NCBI GenBank assembly: GCA_024704765.1
Contig: JAKMXF010000221.1
Coordinates: 372,001 to 436,000 of the forward strand
Direction of reading: 5' to 3'
Length of the DNA: 64,000 bases
DNA from: Oopsacas minuta
Lineage: Eukaryota > Porifera > Hexactinellida > Lyssacinosida > Leucopsacidae
Shown one piece after another: positions 60,603 to 64,000 of this stretch; the first letter of the stretch is position 1; every line of letters starts with the position of its first letter. The position numbers were made by a program, and so were the translations under genes. The notes beneath the pieces were generated by a model that was not told where the DNA came from, made no database searches, and worked only from the letters and a program-made list of their open reading frames with translations.

Positions 60603-62483
60603 TTAATCCACTTCATCTACAGACGTCCCCTGGGCATGGCCATTGGGTACGTCACCAGCTTGATAGAGCTTCATGATTATTGGTTTACAGACATCCTCTA
60701 TCTCCTTTTGTTGGTATTCAATCTCCTCCTTCTTTGCTGACTGGTTGGTGTCTAGCCAATTGAGTGTACTCTTCACAGCGTCCTGTACCTTGTGTATGTC
60801 CTGTTCAGAGAGCTTCTCTTTAGCCTTGGAGTCTTCTACTGTGGTTTTGAGTTGAAAGGAATAACTCTCAAGATCATTCTTTGCTTTTATTCTCTCCCTC
60901 TGTTCATCATCTTCATTTTTGAACAGCTTAGCCTCGTCTACCATTCTCTGGATCTGTTCTTTGGAGAGACGATCTCTATCGTTCTTGATTGTAATATTCT
61001 TCACTTTATTAGTTCCTTTCTCTACAGCACTCACGTTCATAATTCCATCTGAATTCACGTCTAGAGTTACTTCTATTTGGGGTACAGCTCTTGGTGCAGG
61101 AGGGATACCAGTCAGATCGAATCTTCCCAGCAAATTGTTATCTTTCGTCAGAGCTCGTTCCCCCTCGTATACCTGTATAGTCACGGCTGGTTGGTTGTCT
61201 ACGTATGTTGTGAATGTTTTCTCTTGTTTGGTGGGCATGCGTGTGTTACGATCGATTAGATTAGTCATAACTCCTCCAGCTGTCTCTATCCCTAGAGAGA
61301 GAGGGATTACATCTATCAGCAGTACGTCTTGCAGAACTTCGGATTTATCTGCCTTCAGGATAGCGGCCTGTACAGCTGCTCCGTAAGCTACAGCTTCATC
61401 AGGGTTAATACTTCTGTTTAGCTCTTTTCCGTTGAAGAAGTCTTGGAGCAACTTTCGAATCTTTGGAATGCGAGTCGATCCTCCAACGAGCACAACCTCA
61501 TGGATGTCACCCTTTCCTAGTTTAGCGTCTCTGAGGGCCTTCTCGACTGGTTCAAGAGTTCCGCGGAATAGATCCTGGTTCAGTTCTTCAAAGCGAGCCC
61601 TAGAAATCTTACTGTAAAAGTCAATCCCCTCAAATAGTGCTTCTATCTCGATGTTTGCCTGAGCGCTGGTAGACAAAGTACGTTTTGCGGTCTCACAGGC
61701 TGTTCTCAGGCGTCTTAGTGCTCGCTTGCTGCTGCTAAGATCCTTCTTATTTTTGCGTTTGAATTCTTCCACGAAATGCTGTACCATCCGGTTGTCAAAA
61801 TCCTCCCCTCCCAAATGAGTGTCTCCAGCAGTACTCCTAACTTCAAATATTCCATCATCTATGGTCAGAACCGATACATCAAATGTCCCACCGCCTAGGT
61901 CAAATATGAGAACAGATCTTTCTCCCTCCTTCTTGTCAAGTCCGTAGGCTATTGCTGCAGCAGTTGGTTCATTAATTATCCTGATCACATTGAGACCTGA
62001 AATTATTCCTGCATCCTTTGTAGCTTGTCTCTGTGCATCATTGAAGTAAGCTGGTACTGTAATTACAGCATCTGATACTTTTTTCCCCAGATACTCCTCA
62101 GCAGTTTCCTTCATTTTCAGCAGAACCATGCTAGATATCTCCTCGGGATAGAACGACTTAACTTCTCCCTTGTATTCCACCAGGATTTTAGCTCGACCTG
62201 CTTCGTTGATTACTTTGAAAGGCCAGTACTTCATGTCTGATTGGATTACAGGGTCATCGAATTTACGTCCGATGAGACGCTTTGCATCGAATACAGTATT
62301 TGAATGGTTCATTGACACCTGGGCCTTTGCAGCATCTCCTATTAGACGCTCCGTGTCATTGAATGCTACATAGCTTGGGGTAGTGCGATTGCCTTGGTTG
62401 TTCGCGATTATTTCCACTTTTCCGTGTTGGAATATTCCCACACACGAGTATGTAGTTCCTAGATCGATTCCGATTGCTGTCAT
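60603..62483 (-). CDS. HSPA1: Cytosolic heat-inducible HSP70, intronless
   Basis: The gene encodes 626 residues. Signatures present: [41 protein letters not shown], the [14 protein letters not shown] hinge region and the substrate-binding domain. The C-terminal lid is short, without GGMP repeats, and the chain ends TSVDEVD. The terminal tetrapeptide is thus DEVD instead of the usual cytosolic EEVD, which binds TPR co-chaperones such as HOP and CHIP. The lack of introns and the heat-shock elements upstream (62615-62834) mark it as a stress-inducible gene. Confidence 0.95.
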   Translation of the reverse strand: MTAIGIDLGTTYSCVGIFQHGKVEIIANNQGNRTTPSYVAFNDTERLIGDAAKAQVSMNHSNTVFDAKRLIGRKFDDPVIQSDMKYWPFKVINEAGRAKILVEYKGEVKSFYPEEISSMVLLKMKETAEEYLGKKVSDAVITVPAYFNDAQRQATKDAGIISGLNVIRIINEPTAAAIAYGLDKKEGERSVLIFDLGGGTFDVSVLTIDDGIFEVRSTAGDTHLGGEDFDNRMVQHFVEEFKRKNKKDLSSSKRALRRLRTACETAKRTLSTSAQANIEIEALFEGIDFYSKISRARFEELNQDLFRGTLEPVEKALRDAKLGKGDIHEVVLVGGSTRIPKIRKLLQDFFNGKELNRSINPDEAVAYGAAVQAAILKADKSEVLQDVLLIDVIPLSLGIETAGGVMTNLIDRNTRMPTKQEKTFTTYVDNQPAVTIQVYEGERALTKDNNLLGRFDLTGIPPAPRAVPQIEVTLDVNSDGIMNVSAVEKGTNKVKNITIKNDRDRLSKEQIQRMVDEAKLFKNEDDEQRERIKAKNDLESYSFQLKTTVEDSKAKEKLSEQDIHKVQDAVKSTLNWLDTNQSAKKEEIEYQQKEIEDVCKPIIMKLYQAGDVPNGHAQGTSVDEVD

Positions 62484-62572
62484 CTTGATTAGAGTTTGTA
62501 GATTTGTTTATTTGATTATTCTTTGTTGACTTGTAATTCTTTTTTGGTTTATTTTTCTTAACATCTTTCGAT

Positions 62573-62580
62573 TATTTATA
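62573..62580 (-). promoter_or_regulatory. TATA box of HSP70
   Basis: Read on the minus strand, TATAAATA lies about 90 bp upstream of the HSP70 ATG and between the coding region and the heat-shock elements, the usual arrangement of hsp70 promoters. Confidence 0.6.
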
Positions 62581-62614
62581 TTTTTTATGATTTTAAGCTA
62601 GAATAACTCAGATA

Positions 62615-62834
62615 TTCCAGAACTTTCTAGAAGTCTAATAATTACCTTTTGGGACAGTAATTTTAGTGGCCTAGAATATTCTAGCAACTTTTCACTACTT
62701 ATTAATTCTGTTAATTTTAGAATTCTTCTAGAATATTCCAGAAAGTTCTATTCTATGGAATCTATTATATAGAAAGTAATTCATAGAAAGATGCTAGTCT
62801 ATATGCTAATAGAATGTTCTGGAATATTCTAGAA
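62615..62834 (-). promoter_or_regulatory. Heat-shock-element cluster upstream of HSP70
   Basis: Alternating GAA/TTC pentamers occur as a four-unit array at 62615-62632, a two-unit array at 62674-62681, a perfect five-unit array at 62726-62748 and another perfect five-unit array at 62812-62834. HSF1 trimers bind such nGAAn arrays. The cluster is in the 5' region of HSP70 on the minus strand. It also lies within 200-400 bp of the ATG of the divergent EEPD1-like gene. Confidence 0.9.
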
Positions 62835-63005
62835 TAGTGGCTTACATTGATTTTTGTACTAGAGTAGAATTGAGTTGCTGTTTGACCAGCTTTGAGGCCT
62901 TGGCTGGCATCTAGGGGGCACAAGTTGTATCTAACCTAGCATTATTGTCTGAACCGAAAATTACATAATTAATTGTAACACATATGATGCATACTTGTAG
63001 ATACT

Positions 63006-64000
63006 ATGGGGTGTTTATTTCCTAAGTTTAAATCAACTAAATCGTTACGACAAACACCCTCACTGGCCGCCTCATCTTCAAAGGACTATGGTACACTCCA
63101 TAACTCTCAAGAGATAGCTCATGTTCCAACTACACCATCACCATCATACTACTCTCCTAGTCCTTACAACCCAGCTTACACTCCGATAAATCCCCCTCTT
63201 GACATAACCTATACTGCTGATAGGAAGGGTACTCGTGGAGATTCCATTCACTCAAAGAAAGGTAGCTTAAGACGTGGAAATATGCCAATACGAATAGCTA
63301 CATGGAACCTGCTGTTATTCTCTAAGGAGAAAGCTTCTCATCCTGAAGTATTAAAAATAATAGTAGATATCATTCTAGCTAATCAGCTGGACCTTATAGC
63401 TGTACAGGAGTTGTCAGATAAGATTGCTTTGAAGCTGGTTTGTGATGAGCTAAACAGGAGTAAGAATGGGGTTTGGAAATATAAGGTATCCGAGCGTGCA
63501 GGAAGGATGTTCCAGTCTAACGAGTATTTGGGGTATATCTGGAATACAAGCAAAGGTTTGCGAATGAAAAGCGATCGTCTGCTCACTCAGAACAAGAGTT
63601 TTGCTCGTAGCCCCTATCTTGCTAAATTCATTATAAACAAACAAAATATGCTACTTGTTAATGTACACTTGAAAGCTGTAGGACTAGCTAGAGAAGATAT
63701 TAACAGAACTAGAGATGAAGTAGATCTGCTATCACTCCTGATACAGTCAATTTACAGTATATCTGATTTTACATCTGTACATACATTTTTACTCGGAGAT
63801 TTCAACTTGTGTCCTGACTCAGACTTCGATAGAATATACCAAAGTGGTTTCCAGAACCTGTTAGCTAAAGGGACACATACTAACATTAGTGCGCGTAACC
63901 CTCGGGGCTCAATGAGTTATGACAATATTTGGGTGTCTTTAGAAACGCTAGAGACGGTGTATGGAGGGAAGTGTGGGGTTGTGAGAGATGGTCTGGTTGA
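63006..64000 (+). CDS. EEPD1: EEPD1-like endonuclease/exonuclease/phosphatase protein, cut by right edge
   Basis: The frame is open from ATG 63006 to the window end (331 residues). MGCLFPKFK at the start is a myristoylation and palmitoylation signal. A Ser/Pro/Tyr-rich ~85-residue linker follows. The EEP fold is then clear: RIATWNLL, LIAVQEL (metal-binding Glu), LLVNVHLKAVG, FLLGDFNLCPD and SYDNIWV. The final catalytic His would be beyond the edge. EEPD1 is a nuclease in replication-fork repair that also begins with an acylated MG. The vertebrate helix-hairpin-helix region before the EEP fold is not seen here, so it may be another EEP-family member. Confidence 0.75.
   Translation, partial: MGCLFPKFKSTKSLRQTPSLAASSSKDYGTLHNSQEIAHVPTTPSPSYYSPSPYNPAYTPINPPLDITYTADRKGTRGDSIHSKKGSLRRGNMPIRIATWNLLLFSKEKASHPEVLKIIVDIILANQLDLIAVQELSDKIALKLVCDELNRSKNGVWKYKVSERAGRMFQSNEYLGYIWNTSKGLRMKSDRLLTQNKSFARSPYLAKFIINKQNMLLVNVHLKAVGLAREDINRTRDEVDLLSLLIQSIYSISDFTSVHTFLLGDFNLCPDSDFDRIYQSGFQNLLAKGTHTNISARNPRGSMSYDNIWVSLETLETVYGGKCGVVRDGLV

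Noticed and set aside
1-64000. Bacterial features such as operons, CRISPR arrays, Shine-Dalgarno sites or prophage
   Set aside because: The DNA is eukaryotic, with spliceosomal introns and animal genes. No regularly spaced short repeats of CRISPR type are present.
1-64000. tRNA, rRNA or snoRNA genes
   Set aside because: None was recognised by eye. Small intronic RNAs cannot be excluded without a covariance-model search such as tRNAscan-SE or Infernal.

Overview
The window is eukaryotic nuclear DNA from a compact, AT-rich animal genome. Support for this comes from many short introns with GT..AG ends (most 47 to about 200 bp), intergenic gaps often under 500 bp, and about 34 protein-coding loci in 64 kb. 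The gene content is animal: BRCC36, CLN6, PLEKHA8/FAPP2, RIBC2, profilin-4, a TRIM protein, a VLIG-type very large GTPase and PA14-containing B4GALNT enzymes. A mitochondrial MGM101 homologue, an NHL-repeat pseudogene and the very short introns point to a non-bilaterian animal, most likely a sponge. That placement is inference from gene content, not from a search.

Layout. 1-5.1 kb (minus strand): an edge-truncated proline-rich gene, an unrecognised five-exon gene, an intronless ZDHHC6 palmitoyltransferase, an eight-exon LRCH-like leucine-rich-repeat gene and a coiled-coil gene. 5.1-8.9 kb: ALDH4A1 (plus) with a complete intronless PHGDH (minus) inside its second intron. 9-13.4 kb: FAM184 coiled-coil gene (plus) meeting a six-exon MOSPD gene (minus) tail to tail. 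13.5-18.4 kb (minus): DHRS12 with a minisatellite tail, a GHKL-ATPase/coiled-coil/RING fusion gene and MGM101. 19.6-27.5 kb: an orphan gene, then MVD, a transgelin/calponin-like gene, TECR, a TTI2-like gene, RPB4 and MRPL58. 28-35.1 kb (minus): dsRNA-binding RGG protein, profilin-4, RIBC2 (with an NHL pseudogene in an intron) and PLEKHA8. 35.9-45 kb: DDX55, two near-identical B4GALNT3/4-like genes in inverted orientation, an HDHD3-like phosphatase and NIPSNAP3. 45.4-54.3 kb (plus): a two-SH3 adaptor carrying a second transgelin-like gene in an intron, CLN6, BRCC36 and a putatively N-myristoylated TRIM. 54.4-64 kb: single-exon VLIG GTPase, WSCD-type sulfotransferase, heat-inducible HSP70 with heat-shock-element arrays, and the start of an EEPD1-like nuclease.

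Most genes are unrelated housekeeping functions packed together. Recurrent themes are genes nested in introns (three cases, all intronless inserts), small inverted-repeat elements in introns and gaps (a TA-flanked MITE next to a splice donor, a pogo-like MITE family, several foldbacks), and a plus-strand run of ubiquitin and immunity-like genes (BRCC36, TRIM, VLIG). Exon joins were worked out by hand from GT..AG sites with reading-phase agreement, and homologues were recognised from memory of family motifs.
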